Source: Macrophomina tecta
Taxonomy: Eukaryota; Ascomycota; Dothideomycetes; Botryosphaeriales; Botryosphaeriaceae
Length of the DNA: 64,000 nt
Reading direction: 5' to 3'
NCBI GenBank assembly: GCA_024180945.1
Contig: JAKSGN010000002.1
Coordinates: forward strand, 2,976,001-3,040,000
Below are positions 10,625-23,600 of this stretch, piece by piece (position 1 is the stretch's first letter; each line of letters starts with the position of its first letter). The translations under genes and the position numbers were made by a program. Below the pieces are notes generated by a model. The model was not told where the DNA came from. It saw nothing but the letters and a program-made list of their open reading frames with translations, and made no database searches.

Positions 10625-13600
10625 CTACAATGCTATCTCTGCCGCCGAGTCGAGCGCAATCGACAGTGGCGCCTTAGCTGCCATGATCCTGCCCGCTGAT
10701 GTTGTGCCGTTGCCAGACGATCCCAGCACACGCACCCCGCTTATCACCACCCCCGAATTGTATCCAAACGATCCGCTCAGCACCAGCTTCTGCCCGTCGT
10801 AGTTGAATTGAATCTCCGACGTGACCGGCTGCTCGATCGCATCGCCCTCATCCAGGTACAGGCTGCCACTGGCTGTGCCGTCCAAACCGGGAGCAATGAG
10901 CAGCGTGAAATTCTGCTTTCGCAGCTCCGTCGTCGTGTTGGCTGATGCCGCTCGCAGCGGGATGATGCTGCCTCCCCTCACGTGCAGGGGAATGGTCGTG
11001 TATGGGACGTCAGGGAGCGTGATGAACGAGCCGTTCCCTCGCACCGTCTCGCCGGTGTGGAAGTCGTAAAAGATGTCATCTGGCAGGTAGATGTCGACCG
11101 TAGTTACGTTCTCTTCCGTCACCGGGCTCACGAGAATCGAGTCTCCGTAAAAGTACTGCAAATCGATGCCGAACGTGTTTGCATCGGTTGGATAGTTGAA
11201 GAATAGCGGGTTGACCACTGGCTCACCCGTTTGAGTCTGCCGTTGGAAGGCGGTGTAGATGTAGTCAAGCAGCTGGTACCGTATGCTGATTGCATTCTTG
11301 GCCGCCTCCGTCACCAGCGGCCACCTGTAGAATTCCTGCGAAATTGCGTTGTCCTGATTGTGATTCTGAAAGGACTGTCAGCCAATGTCAGGCCTCGGTG
11401 CTTCATCCCGACTTACCCTGTAGAACGTAGAAAATGCTCCCAGCAACGCCCATCTCGCGCACAAAATCTCCGTTGTGTTGGACCCAAACCCACAGACATC
11501 AGAGCCAACCATAGGCACCTGGTACAGAGCGGCAAACTGAAGAAGTTGGGAAATCGAGAATCTGTTCGTTCGTCAGCCACATCATTTCGCGCTCGCTCTT
11601 GGCTTCATTCTCACCTGTAATGCTCCCAATCCGAAAGATTATCCCCTAGCCAGTGCCCTACGTCCCTCCCAGCGCCTGCAAAGGTGCTGCGGGTGATTAC
11701 CAGCGGTCTCCTGCCAGGTCGGCGCTTCTCCATGGCGATTCTGCTCGCCGTCGACATCATGGTGCCGTACAGGTTGTGCGTGTCGTACTCGGCCAAGCCA
11801 TTATAGTGGATCACATCCGTGTTGATGGTGTTTGCGGAAATCACGCCAGCCAAGTTCGCAATGGTATATTCTGGGTTTAGAAGGTCTCGTCCCGGCAGGC
11901 CGGCCTTGGTACCAGCCGTCTGCCGTCTGGTCCTGACCCTGCTAGGTGGAGTAACTCCGTCGGGTTGAAAGTTGGCAGGGAAGCCGGGAATGGGTCGTCC
12001 GCTATTGGCGCGCACTGGCGGCGGGTCCGGCGGCTGATTGTTTGCTTCCGCGTAGCCGAAAGGATCAGAACAGGGAAAGACGCAAAAGTTGGCCGCTTCG
12101 TTCATGTCGATCCACAACGCGTCGATGTCTACTCCTGTGTCGGCGCTGAAGAAGCTTGCGAATTGATCGTCCCAATAAGGCTGGGTGTTGGGGTGGAACC
12201 AGTCAGGAAATACCGTCGGACCAGGCCAGACCACTCCAATGAAATAGGAGCCGTTCGAAACTTTGAGGAATACGTCCTGCTGGTCCCCAATATCGTACGC
12301 CGTGTTGTTCCGATAGGCGACTGCTGGATCAACCATGACGATGTAGTGCTGTTGATGTGCGTGCAGATAATTCACCAACTCGCGCACCAACTCAAGCGGA
12401 AAGCGCGCCGGGTCCAGCGTAAAGACTTTCCTGAGGTCCATGTAGTCAATGTCTGTCCACATGGTCTCGAGAGGAATGCCGGCCAGCGAATAGTTGGCGA
12501 CGACTTCCGCGACATCGTACACGTCGCGGTACCCATATCTGCACTGGTGGAAGCCAAAGGCCCAGTATGCTTGCATTGCGGGAAGTCCCACTACTTCGGC
12601 GTATTGCTTGCTGACATCTTTCGGAGTCGGGCCCGCGAGGAAATAGAGGTCTACAATGCCGCCAAGGACATTGTACTCCAGGTACTGACCATCGGTGTTG
12701 TTGATTTTCGCTTCAATCCCGTTGGAATTCAGCAAAAAGACACCGTGAGTGCCTGAAGGGCCCCTGTGGTCAAAGTAGACAGGGTGGGCGCCGTACAAAT
12801 TTGATCCAGGAGGCACACCATAGGCATCTCTGTTCCAGATCGTACGGGTGTAGTTGGTGGTATTCAGACGAAATGAATCACTGTGCTCGCCCAAGCCGTA
12901 GAGATTCGGTTCACTGGGTAACTTGGTCCTCAGTCTCCAATACTGCGTCTCGAACACGAGCGGCGAGTCAGCAGTGTCGAAGAGCGTCTCATTGGTTGCC
13001 GTGCGGACGACAGAAAACGAAAATGGATTCTCAACCCACTTGAACTGGATGGCAGACGCCGCAGCGGAGCCATTTCCAGCATTCGGACGTGGGAGGACGG
13101 ATTCCGGCACCTGGTAGACATTTTCTGCCGCGTCATAGATTTGGACATGGAGGCGATTGGCTGTGCAGTTTTCTCCCGCGTCAGCAACCGTTTCGAATGG
13201 CGCCAAGAATTTATGCCGGCTAATGCAATGGAGAGAGAGAGGAACTCGGGAGACAGCACCGAAAACTTGCAGACGACCGGTGGGAAGCATGGGTTTGAAA
13301 CAGCTGTAATGCAGAAGCGAGCTTGCCATCACGCTTCCGTGTGACGTGTAGCGGTATATTTGCCCCAGCCGGTCCAATCACCAATCGGAGAAGCTTTGAG
13401 GCCTGATGCTGCCCTGGCCGCCCGCTGTTTCCAAGTCGATGCGACAAGCAAGGAAAAAGGTATTGCTACTCACCGGTCTGGTACTCGACGTTGAGCTTCA
13501 GATCTGTGAGATCGTCGCCGTAAGCATTGCATGAGGCGCCCGCCAGGCTTAGATCGGCAGTAAGCGTAGTACCCGAGTCAACAACATTCGAAGCCGTGTA

Positions 13601-13705
13601 TCCCGGGCAGCTGTCGACACCGGACGAGCTCTGCCGGACCGAGATGGCGCCTGCCGAGCATACGGAGCCAAAAGCGGCCACCAGAGGCAGCCGGTCAAGC
13701 AGCAT
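10625..13705 (-). CDS. Secreted alpha-glucosidase, glycoside hydrolase family 31
   Basis: Four exons: 13705-13474, 13160-11615, 11561-11417 and 11365-10625; 887 residues. The ATG at 13705 opens a signal peptide ([18 protein letters not shown]). GH31 enzymes release glucose from the non-reducing ends of maltose, starch and related glucans with retention. Visible marks are the N-terminal domain motif [18 protein letters not shown], the substrate pocket block HQCRYGYRD, the nucleophile motif ALWIDMNEA (Asp about 429), the acid/base motif GHWLGDN (Asp about 584) and [17 protein letters not shown]. All catalytic residues are present and the length fits the fungal family. Introns 2 and 3 are 53 and 51 bases, but intron 1 (13161-13473) is 313 bases, long for this genome. 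Probably extracellular or cell-wall bound. Confidence 0.94.
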
Positions 13706-14160
13706 GGCTGTCAAAACAAGCAGTCGGAGTTCGGAGGAGGGCCAAGGGACGCCGTTGTCGATGGCAAAGGAAACGAAACGGTCTTGACATTTCTCTTATA
13801 TACAGTGCAAGGTCCGGGCATGACTTGCATGCTTTCCCGGTCTAGGGAAGCGCGGGTGACGGGTGGGCAGCAGGCATGTCTGGGGTTGCAAGCGCCCTCT
13901 GTTTCCCCGCACCATCCCCGTCATCCATCTTGCTGCACAACCAGAAGCCAGCAGGCCAATTGGACAGCTCGCGGGCCGACGTGGCCGGTTAGCAAGATCA
14001 TCCCCACTTATTACCACTTCAGCGGTCGACGATGTGGTGCCGTTGCAGAGGCGGCGCGGTCTTGGTGATGTCCTCCCGCTCTGGGGCTCTGCGGGGTTGC
14101 TGCCAGGTGACATCTGCCCTCCAATAACCATCATTCGTTACAGCCTGTCGCGCTTCGTCG
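13706..14160. other. Alpha-glucosidase promoter region
   Basis: 455 bases upstream of the GH31 gene and downstream of the small membrane protein gene. A TATATAA-like element appears on the minus strand near 13796-13803 (plus strand TTATATAC), about 95 bases before the ATG, and may be the TATA box. Nothing else is assigned. Confidence 0.45.
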
Positions 14161-14373
14161 TCAGTTCATGCCCCCGCTCACGCCGATTCCGGTGAGCACG
14201 GCAGCAAGGAAAGTGCCTTTGAAGATGGACTCGTATTGCCCTGATTTGAGGCGGGAGTTGTAGGGCTGCCGCGAGACACGGAAACAGGCGGTTACTGTGA
14301 TGAATAGCCAGGCGCCGGTTAGGATGTGAAACCGGTATCTGGAAAGGGCTGATTCAGAGCCCCGGTCAGTCAT
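14161..14373 (-). CDS. Small two-helix membrane protein, unknown
   Basis: ATG at 14373 to stop at 14161 gives 70 residues. Two hydrophobic segments are clear, FHILTGAWLFITVTACF (about 16-33) and GTFLAAVLTGIGVSGG (about 52-68), joined by a polar basic loop (RVSRQPYNSRLKSGQYESIF). The shape is like small accessory subunits or assembly factors of mitochondrial inner membrane complexes, but I do not recognise the family. It is short enough to be a chance frame; the well-formed helices, polar loop and proper ATG support it. It sits alone between the alpha-glucosidase promoter and the leucine-rich gene, on the same strand as both. Confidence 0.5.
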   Translation of the reverse strand: MTDRGSESALSRYRFHILTGAWLFITVTACFRVSRQPYNSRLKSGQYESIFKGTFLAAVLTGIGVSGGMN

Positions 14374-14852
14374 CTCGCTGGCAGATGGCCGAACAGGAGT
14401 TAGGTTGTGACGGAAATGAGGAGGATAAAATAAGGCGAGACTCCGGGCGGGAAAATCGATGACGATTCCTCAAATTCCAGACCTCACCTCTTTATGTCCC
14501 CTTTCACCTTCCTCGTTCTGACTTCACAACATATCATCATCAGAGCTTAATCCACCATTTTCTGGGAACAAGCTGCAGTTACATCCGATATCTTGTCACG
14601 TCAGTGGACTCCGACAAACGCCGATTGGCCGTTGCGGGCGAGCGACCTCGTTCTTACCTCGGTTCTTCACTTTCTCTTCCATCAAACACCTTAGCAATTT
14701 GATCTCCATTTGATCTCACTGCAATTCCTGATCCTAATCAGAGCCATGGCGTGCCCACCATCCCCGTCTTTATTCACCACGCCGATTCTACGCAAAGAGT
14801 TATAGTTCGTGTGCGCGCTCATCCAATTCTTTGGTCAATCAGTGCCAGCATC
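14374..14852. other. Promoter of the small membrane gene and 3' flank
   Basis: About 480 bases with AT-rich patches and no supported frame or RNA gene. Confidence 0.45.
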
Positions 14853-16108
14853 TCAAGCCGCCTTCTCGCTGACAGTTTTGACCTCGGCCTCCAACATGTC
14901 CTGCGCATCGACTTCGCCAATCCCCTTACCGCATGTGAAGAGTTGGACTTTGTCATTTAGGTTCTTCGGCAGGACGAAGCCAGCGTCCACGCAGCCCTTG
15001 CAGAAGACGATCTTGCGGATGCCGTCGAAGTACTTGGAGAAGGAGGTGTCATCGACAACGAAATTTGACAGGTGAACCGAGGCTATGGGCAAAGCATTGA
15101 GGTCGCCAAGGCCATACCTGACGGCATTGCGAGCCTTGCTGATGGCGACGCGGTCAAGGTATTCACCATGACCAAATCGGTGGTCGAGCATACCAGCCCC
15201 TTCACGGCCACTTTTTGCCCAGTCAGCTCCGGCTCGACCATCAGAGCGAGAAATCTTACCGGTAGTTATCAGCAGCGGCTCGCTTCGTGTCATAGTTCCA
15301 TTCGGCATCAATGTTGGGCATGGGCTTGCCGTCGTTCTCGCTATCACGTGTAATGGGGTGGTCACGCATTCCAAGCTCCAGGGTTGCAAGCCCAGGGTTC
15401 TTCCAGACAGTCTCCCAGACTATCGACTGGAATGAGTCGGCCATGTTGTAGATGCGGAGACTCTTGAGATTCTCAAAGGTAGCCAAGTGCATGAGGTCGT
15501 CATGGGTGAAGTAATCCGGATGCGGCTCATTGATGTCGCGATCTTCGCCATCAGGAACGAACATGTTGAGTGTGAGCTTCTGGACAGTGTCGGGAATCAC
15601 GGACCAGAGCTCCTTGGAGAATGGCAGATCGGTCTCCCATCTCACGCAGTCAACTGGTTTCGGAATGTCAGTGTCAGCCTCGCACTATTTACTCGAGAGA
15701 GTGCAGACCCTGGATCTTCTCGAGAATCGACTTGATGAAGCTGATGGCAAGCGACCACTCTAGCTCGTGCTTCTGGAGCGTGTTCTTCTGGGCGACGTTG
15801 CTCTGAGAGCGGGCGCGGCTCAGGTCCCCCGTGCGGAGCGGTTCGTCGAAGTCGGTGTCGACGGCGTCCTCGAGGTCGTGCTTTCCGAACTTGGCCTCCA
15901 GAACCTCCATTGCGTCCTTGGAAAAGGTCCAGCCTCCGGCAACGATGATCTCCTTAACCCTGGCGAGTCCATGCAGATCGGCGAGGAGCCCGCCGGTGAA
16001 TTTGGCCAGGCGGGAAATTGAGCTGGCCGAGACGTTGGAGTCGTTGGAGTGGCGCGGACCAGTGAAGATTACGAGGCGGTCCTCGCGGAACTGCTGGTCG
16101 GTGGCCAT
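14853..16108 (-). CDS. Uncharacterised leucine-rich fungal protein
   Basis: Start MATDQQF at 16108. Proposed exons: 16108-15709, 15653-15260 and 15210-14853; 383 residues. Intron 2 (15211-15259, GTAAGA...AAAAAG) is clear. Intron 1 needs a weak GTCTGC donor to keep frame; the nearer GTAAAT donor would give a 39-base intron and a shifted frame, so this boundary is uncertain. The text has leucine-rich character (VKEIIVAGGWTF, VQKLTLNMFVP, FENLKSLRIYNM, NPGLATLELGM), like the many fungal F-box-associated or LRR-like proteins, but no F-box is seen at the N-terminus. No signal peptide or membrane segment. Function unknown; confidence is in the gene, not the role. Confidence 0.65.
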
Positions 16109-16588
16109 GGATGCTGGAGAGTTCGCTTCAAATCCCAAGCCGAATATTCTGACAGCGCTGGTTGTCAGCAAGCGGCAGCCGCAGTTCACGCGAGAGGCGT
16201 GTGGTGGTGAGGTAAGGGTGTTCATGTGCGCAAAGCATCCAACTTGTATGCTGCGCGGGCTCGTGCGCGCGTGCCTTCCTTCTGAATGAGGAAGCCACGG
16301 GCTCTCGCAGCCTCACGTGTTGCCGTTTGCTACGCCACTCACTCGCCTGTTTGCTTATGTTCGACATCTTCCGCAGCTCTGTTGTCACGTTTGTGTATAC
16401 TAGCATCCGCATGACTAGTTCAAGTCCTCAAGTACTGCTATTTCCATCTGAAGACGCGTTCAGAATCTCATTTCCACTCCTTGTGGAACGCCTATTTGAA
16501 TTTTTTACGCTTTAATAACGATTTATACCTCACACAGCTCATGTTTTTCTTTAAATATGCTCCCTTGTTTGTCGTGTGCTTCGCCTCC
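16109..16588. other. Promoter of the leucine-rich gene and HET gene 3' flank
   Basis: 480 bases, AT-richer from 16480 on. Short frames only; no RNA gene or repeat seen. Confidence 0.45.
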
Positions 16589-18738
16589 CTAGACTATCTC
16601 AACTGCTTTCTCAGTGACACCAATCTCAGACCGGAACATTTTCAGCCCTTCCATGAGCCGTAAAATCAATGCCGACCATTGGATCGCTGGTATATCCTCT
16701 CTCCAGCGCTGAATTCCCACCTCCGCGCTTTCGTTGTAAAGACCAATGCGCTCGTGCTGACAATGGCTGCTTGTCGACGCCAAAACCAACCCAGCGTCTT
16801 CCACAAGAATTTTTGTGGTCTGAAGACCGGCAGAGTCAGGTCTCCCTCTCCGCTCGCTGTAGATGACCCGCTTCACCAGCAAACACATAAGGTGCCGGTT
16901 GCTGCTCAAGGCAACATCCGCATGGAATCTACACATCCGATATATGCCATATTCATCGACATACGCGACTGCAGCGTGGCCCAACTGAGCCACATCACAG
17001 TCAATTGTTGGCATCCCGGGGCTTCGGAAAATGCACGATACAAGCGGTGCACGCAATCTAATAGGCGTCCAGGCGAGCTGTGGGCTGGTGAATGAGGTCG
17101 GTGGCGGCGCAACAACAACCTTGGCCGTGTATTCTTTCTCCTTGGTGCTGAGTCCATAGCTTCCAGCGATGTGGTGCTTCTCAACAGCACCATCGATGGA
17201 TGCCCATGACCAAGTTGGCGCCCGCCCCGGTACGCGCGTAGACTCTCTCCCTTGATCGCCATCCTGAGTGATCCAAAGAAGCTCGTTAGTAAAATAACGA
17301 AGCCAGAGGCCAAAGGAAGCTCTAATCTTGAACCTCTTCTCCGCATTTGCTGCCACTCCAGCCAGTGCTGGAAGTTTGTCCGAGGAGTATGTTAATGATG
17401 TCCGGGTGTACTGCATAACGGCATCGTTCCAAAGCCGTTGAAAGAGTGCGGACTCTTTGGGACTTCGCAAGCGCCCGAGACGCGTCAACTGCCCGTACAG
17501 CCGTTTACTCAGTTTGCCCATAACGTAAACATCCTCAGATGGCACAAAATCCTCTGTTACGGCTGTGCTCCGACGACATTCCCACTCAACGCCGTGCGGA
17601 GAAAAGTACAACGATCGCGGGGAGAAGAGCCGTTCCTGGAAGACCCATCCCCGCCCATCAAGAGCGTATTCACCAAAGTACTTTCGGTGCATTCCCGCGC
17701 TAACCTTCACCATTAGCCTCGAACGCTTCAACTGATACCAACAATCTTCCTTATGTAACGGCTTCCTGTGATCGATAAAGCCTTCCCAGCTGTCTGCAGC
17801 TTCAGCTGCCGCGATGGTGACGAAAGAATCAGCGTAGACGCATTCCATCCTCGGAGCCTCAGCTTTGGAATCACCGAAAGGTCCTTGAACAATGCAAAGA
17901 GCGTCTATCCACAGGTATCGAATAGACAGCTCGCGGCAGACTGAGATTGCATCCTTGAAAGTCTGGGGCAACGTAGCATAGCGTATCCCGGACTCGAACG
18001 ACTCAACGTTGGATGGTAGAAGCATCAATGGAAGCCGAGATCCCCATCGATAACTCAATGTCGCGTATGGCGCTGCAGCTGTGCCTGATCCGTTGACCAA
18101 GCGGATCACCGGAGAGCAGCCTTCAGCCCCTAAGTCCAAAAGGCGTGTTGGCCTTGTCAGCGGGGGAGCCATCCTACATTCCTCATGCGTGATGGTACAT
18201 TGACGAATCCACGACTTGATCAATTGAGGATAGTGACCCGGTCCAGGTTGCGGACCAATTTCCTGGAAAATTTGGGGCCAGTCAGCAGAGTAAGAAGATC
18301 CGGCATTCAGCAAAGGCCTTGGTGTGGAAACCTCTTTGCTACTGCAAACCTCCACATGGGTTTTCACCAAAGGCTTGAACATATGTCTCAGTACCGTGCA
18401 CATCTCAAGAATATATTTCAAAATAGTTGGATCTTGCTGCGTCGTCCTCCTTAGTTCCAGGAGTTTTAGATATAACGACTCTGATCCGAGCGCGTCGAGC
18501 CGGTCCTGGTTGTGGTAGTCCGTTAAACGTCCAGCAAGGATTGCGCACAAATGACAGCCACCGTGGGCGGAGCCCAAAAGACACTGGATATCAGGTAAAT
18601 GTTCGAAGCCATGGATCTGGGGCCACAGTCCATCATCTTCACCATACTCTGAGAAACGGCGGTCGAGTTCATGGAAGAAGCATCGACAATATTGACATAG
18701 GTTGCTGGCACAACACGGTCATGGCGCTGGGAATCCAT
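16589..18738 (-). CDS. HET domain (heterokaryon incompatibility) protein
   Basis: Main exon 18583-16589 is one long frame. An upstream exon 18738-18643 with an ATG joins it in phase 0 across a 59-base intron (18584-18642, GTGAAG...ATATCCAG); 696 residues. The HET domain blocks are plain: YATLSYRWGS (about residue 205), LPQTFKDAISVCRELSIRYLW with IDALCIVQ, and the MECVYADSFVTIAAA stretch; further down are RGWVFQERLFSPRSLYF and PTWSWASIDG, the usual C-terminal companions. The N-terminus has the common GCHLCAIL motif. HET domains trigger cell death on non-self recognition between fused hyphae, and the family is large and mostly of unassigned specificity. The first exon is inferred from phase only. 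Divergent from the LSM gene 232 bases away. Confidence 0.9.
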
Positions 18739-18970
18739 TGGATAATTCTAAATATAATAGCTCACAATACATTTCAAAAGTGTGTGAAGTGGGGAAAAGA
18801 GAAGCCTTCAACACGCGGCACAGTGGGAAGAATCAGGTACGACGAAAGTCGTTGCCGCCTCGCACGGAGCATGCAGAGACCAGCACCATCACACCCTCCC
18901 CGCCCAAGCTCCTCCAAGCTTCACATTTTCCAACCCTCCGATCACCACTGCGCGCTTTTCCTCCTCCAAA

Positions 18971-19412
18971 ATGGCAACCGAAGCGGCTCCCGCACCCTCG
19001 TCTCCGTCCGCTGTTGCAGCGTCCTCTATCTCCCCCACTCAAGCAACGACCTACCTAACCCAACTCATCGGCCGCAACCTGCGGGTCCATGTCACCGACA
19101 AACGCATGTTCATTGGGCAGATGAAATGCACCGACAAAGTGAAGCTGCATTCACTCCTCCATGAACTAACACTAAGCTAACAACCTTCCCACAAAGGACC
19201 GCAACATCATCCTCGCCCTAACCCACGAGTACCGCCCGCCCTCCGAGGCCGCCATCCGCGCCGCCATCCGCTCGTCCGGCGACCCGTCGGTACAGCTGCC
19301 GCTAAGCAGCCGGTATGTGGGCTTGGTCGTCGTGCCGGGCAGGTACGTGAGCAAGATCGAGTGCGAGGAGAGTGCGTGGGCGCCTGCGCCGGTGCCGGTA
19401 CTGGGGGTTTGA
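18971..19412 (+). CDS. NatC accessory LSM protein (NAA38/Mak31-like)
   Basis: Two exons, 18971-19138 and 19197-19412, with a 58-base intron (GTGAAG...CACAAAG, branch GCTAAC); 127 residues. The Sm fold is complete: YLTQLIGRNLRVHVTDKRMF, then FIGQMKCTDKDRNIIL, then after an insertion SSRYVGLVVVPGRYVSKIE. The combination of VTDKRMFIGQ, CTDKDRNIILA and the VVVPG strand matches LSMD1/NAA38 (yeast Mak31), the small subunit of the NatC N-terminal acetyltransferase that modifies nascent proteins starting Met-hydrophobic at the ribosome. An Ala/Ser/Pro-rich tail of about 25 residues precedes the fold. Cytosolic. It shares a short divergent promoter with the HET gene. Confidence 0.88.
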
Positions 19413-20660
19413 AGACCCAAGCAGTGCGTGAAGAGAAAGCCAAATGGAACGACCCGAGAATCGTGTGAGAATAAAGTGGATATCTTTTATGGCATTTTGG
19501 AGTCGGAGGATGCGACCGGCGGTGCTGCTGCGACGGCAGCGCCGCCGTGGAGCCGCGCGAGGCAACGCAGTCCTGTGTTCGGTACTCGAGAAATCAGTCC
19601 ACCACGGCATTTAACCCACCATGGGCAGGCATGCGCGGTACCCGGTTCTGGGTATGTATCTGGACAAACGCGCACACACCAGGTGACCAATATCAGGAAC
19701 AACGCCTTCCATAGGACGCCTACCATATACTGGAGTAACCACGCCATTGAGTTCACAGCCCCAACAAGAGCCAAGTCTAGACCGCCGTCCTTACCGATTC
19801 AGCGGTTAAAAACGCTGCCACATATTCCTTCCGGGCCGTTGTGCCGTTGAACCGCTGGTGGGAATGAGGGGTGTAGACTGAAGCGAGGGTTATATCAGAC
19901 ATAATAAGCGCCACCTTATGGAAGAGCTTCTGCAGGCTGAACTTTACCACGAAGGAAAAAGCCGAGACGGTAGAAGAGTGGTCTACGTTTGTGATACTAA
20001 TCTGAACATATTCTTAGAAATGACAGGCAGTAATACTACAGATGGTTTTCGTGCATCAAATGAATTCACGCCGCAGAAGTGCACTATTACAGTCTCAAGC
20101 GATTCTGGCGTTCATGAAAATCAACTGGCTCTAATCATCAGCTACGACATCACTACGTAAATGGCGTAGTAGACCGGCAAAGCACCTTACTGCGTAAAAT
20201 ATGCCGGCAAAGGTTCAAAATTCAGCCGTCGGACGCGGATCGCACGCACATCAAAGGAATCATTGCTTCAATTCATGCGTAATACACACTTTGCCACCAG
20301 GGGGGAAGAAGTGTGGCTCGGGTCCGACGACTAATCGTGTAGAAAAAGAAGTGTACATAGCGCCCAAGTCTATCGCAAAGTTGTAGTTCGTTCTTCTTAC
20401 CAGGTTTTACTGAATTACCAGTGAAAAGGTGACTGAACCTAACTCTTTCCTGACTCTTTCTGTCACCACGGAATCCGCCTGACTCCTCCGCCTCAACAAC
20501 CTGATTACGCCCCGCTGTTTACTAGGAGCATGCTGGGGAGAAAAGCTTCCAAGGGGAAAGCTCATTTGAGACTAATAATCCACTTGAGGTGAAAAAAGAA
20601 CATGATAGCTCGCTCATAGCACCAGACCATGATTTACAAGGAGAAGGATGAGACTTGGAT
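19413..20660. other. Intergenic, convergent 3' flanks
   Basis: 1.25 kb between the 3' ends of NAA38 and RPN2. The only frames are short and without motifs; 19900-20400 is AT-richer than the neighbouring genes. No tRNA-like fold or repeat was seen. Confidence 0.5.
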
Positions 20661-23600
20661 TTACTCATCACCGCCATCGGAGTAGTACTCGAAGTCTCTT
20701 GGCACCGACGCCTCCTCGTCATCGTCGTCTTCGTCCACGGCAGTGAGCACACCGGCCGCTTCCGCTGCGCCGGTGGTCTGGCTGGCACCGGCATCCCGCG
20801 AGCTGTAAGCGTCCTCTACGCGGTCCTGGAGAGAGTGACCAGGCGCACCGGGTGCTGGGGTAGTCGCAGCCTTCTTAACCTTGAGTTCGAGAAGCTCCTT
20901 AGGTTCCGATGGCTTCGTGTCCGTTACGAGTATGACACCGCCGGTAGGCTGGGCTTGTGTTAGCGATCAATGAAACTGTTTCATCGTTGATGGGATCTTA
21001 CCTTCTTCACAGGCACGTAACGGTCGCCGGGGAAACTGATGTACTTGAGCTGTGCCGGCAGAACCCTCGACATGTTCTCGAGATCGTAGCCAACTTTCTC
21101 CTTTTCGGCTTTCTTCTTTGAACCTTCAGCAGACGGAGTTCCCTCCTTCTCACCCTCCTTCTTATCTTCCTTCTTCGAGTCCTCATCAGTCTCCATCTTG
21201 TCCTCGTCGTTGGAAGCCTTGGGCGTAGTCGGGGTGGGGTCGACGTCCATGCTCTCGCGACGCTGCTGCCTCTCCTTGACCATCTTACGACGCTTGGCTT
21301 GGGCCGTAGTGGAAAGAACGGCAGTCTTGATCTTCTCCGGAGCCTCTTCAGTCTTGACTTCGGCCTCCGGCGGGTAATCGAACATGCTCGGCCTTGTGGC
21401 GCTGTGAAACTTGAAGCTGGGTACCTCGAGGTCCTGATCGACGCCAATGATCGCGGTAGGGGTAAAGCTGAGGGAGAGGAAGTGTGTCAACGGGAACCAG
21501 TACCAGTACTGTGTGAAGACAGCCATGCCAACGATTGCAGTCATGTTGAGGTTACCAGTCTGAGTCTGCAGACCGATAGTGCAGTTCCTACCACCGGCAT
21601 CGATGATACCGAGAGCGAGAGCACAGCCAAATTTGGCCATGGCATCCTCGTGGCGATCACCCACAACCTTCTGCAGAGTCTTGCGGATCGTCGCAACCTT
21701 GGGGTTCATAGTCTCGTTCTGCTGAACCATGATCATGGCAAGGGAGATGAGCGCACCCTGGCGGACAAAGTCCGTGGAATCCTTCATCATAGGCTCAAGT
21801 AGGTCGATGGCCTCGTCGAGACCAGTACCGGCACAAGCGATACCCAGAGCCATGGTGGCACCGTAACGAACATGGGGGTTGTAGGACTCGGCGAGCAGCT
21901 CGACCATTCGAGGGACCGCACCTGGCTTCCTGAAGAGGACGAAGCCCAAACTCATTACGGCGACTCTGCGGACATCATCACTGACGTCGCTGACAGCAAC
22001 GTGGAGCAGCTTCCGCACAGCCTTGTTACTGCTCGTACCGCAGTAAGCAAGCGCAACGGTCATGATACCACCGTACCTGAGGGTCGGATCGGGGTCCTCG
22101 AGGAGCCCATTGATGAGTTCATCGGCAGCCTCCTGACGCCCGTACATGATGAGTGCCATGCCCATGGCAAGACCGCGGACGATCTTCTCGTGCTGGGTAT
22201 CGTGTGCGTACTGAATCATGTCTTCCAACGCCTTGATGTTGCCAGTGCCGAGCATGACCAGACCCATCGCAAGGCCGACTGCCTCACCATTGATAGCAGA
22301 GTCGGTGTACAGCACAGTCTTGAGAGACTCGTAAATATCCTCGTTTCCAGTGGCCATACCAGCAACACCGAGGCCGAGAGCACCCCCGTGCTGGACGACT
22401 TCCTCCGATGCCTTCTTGAACTGAGTGGACAGGTACTCGAGAACGTCAGTGCCGTGGTTGCTATAGATCAGGCCAAGAGCGTAAAGAGATCCGCCCTGGC
22501 TGTAGGAAGAACCAGAGACGCTATTGTCTTTGGGCAGGTAGGGATCCAAAAGTCTCTGGCCTTGAGTAATGTTGCCGCGGTGAATGACACCCAGCGCAGC
22601 TGTAGCAGTGAACTTGGACCAGTTGACGGCCTTTTGAAGCCAGTCGAGGTTGTCACGGAAGAAGCCATCGTTGGTGGTGCCTGAGTTCATGAAGGCGTTG
22701 GCGAAAGTCACCGCCGTGTGGAAGATAGAGTTCCGGGCCTCGAGGCTATCCCGAATCTTGTTGAGCACGTTGCGGTCGGCATGATTGTTCCGGTACAGGA
22801 ACTCCAGGTTGAGCTCGATGGTCTTGGTGCCCTTCAGGATGTGGCGAATGGACGAAAACGCCTTCTTCTGCTCTTCTGTTGCCGGGTTTGTCTTGGTCCT
22901 CGACGGGATAGTTGCGGTGTGCGTGCTCTCGGCGTTGGCGAGCAGCCCATCTGTCTCCCGAGTACCCTCACCAGACTCTGTCTGCATAGCATCGTCGTTG
23001 CCAGAAGATTGTGCCCCACCCTCCTCATCTTTCTTCTCCTCGGTTTCGGGAAGCTCCTCGATGACCTTGGACAGAAATTCCTGTGTGCTGTTGTCGTAGA
23101 GGTCGAAAGAGATCTGGTATGCCACGGCGAGGGACTGAGTATCACCGCGCTCGACGAGATGGCGGAGCATGTTCGAGGCCATGGAGTGCTGGTTCAGGTA
23201 GACGACGCACTTGGCGATGGAAAAGTAGTCGGGATTCGGGAGCTCGTTGAGGAGATCAAGGATCAATCTCAGAATCTGGAAATTATAGTCAGATCATTGC
23301 CGGCGCCCAATGGCCAAAAGATTCCGTACCTCGTTTCTGAGACCACGCTCCTGCACGACATTCATGCAGATATCCAAAATGTACTCCATGAGCTCCTCAC
23401 TCTTACCGGGCGCGCCATTAGCGGCCTTCTTGCCCTGCTTCTTCTCATCCTGGCTCGCCCTCAAAATTGTCTCCCGCAGGACCTCGAGGTTTCTGGCCTC
23501 GATGGCGATACCCACGACCTGTTGGTACGCGCCGACCTGATAGCAGCTCTCGAACAACCTCCGAATAACGGCCTGCAGATTCTTCTGGACTGGCCTAGGC

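Noticed and set aside
11965..12756. 263-codon plus-strand frame
   Set aside because: Antisense to the GH31 catalytic region; no start context or domain.
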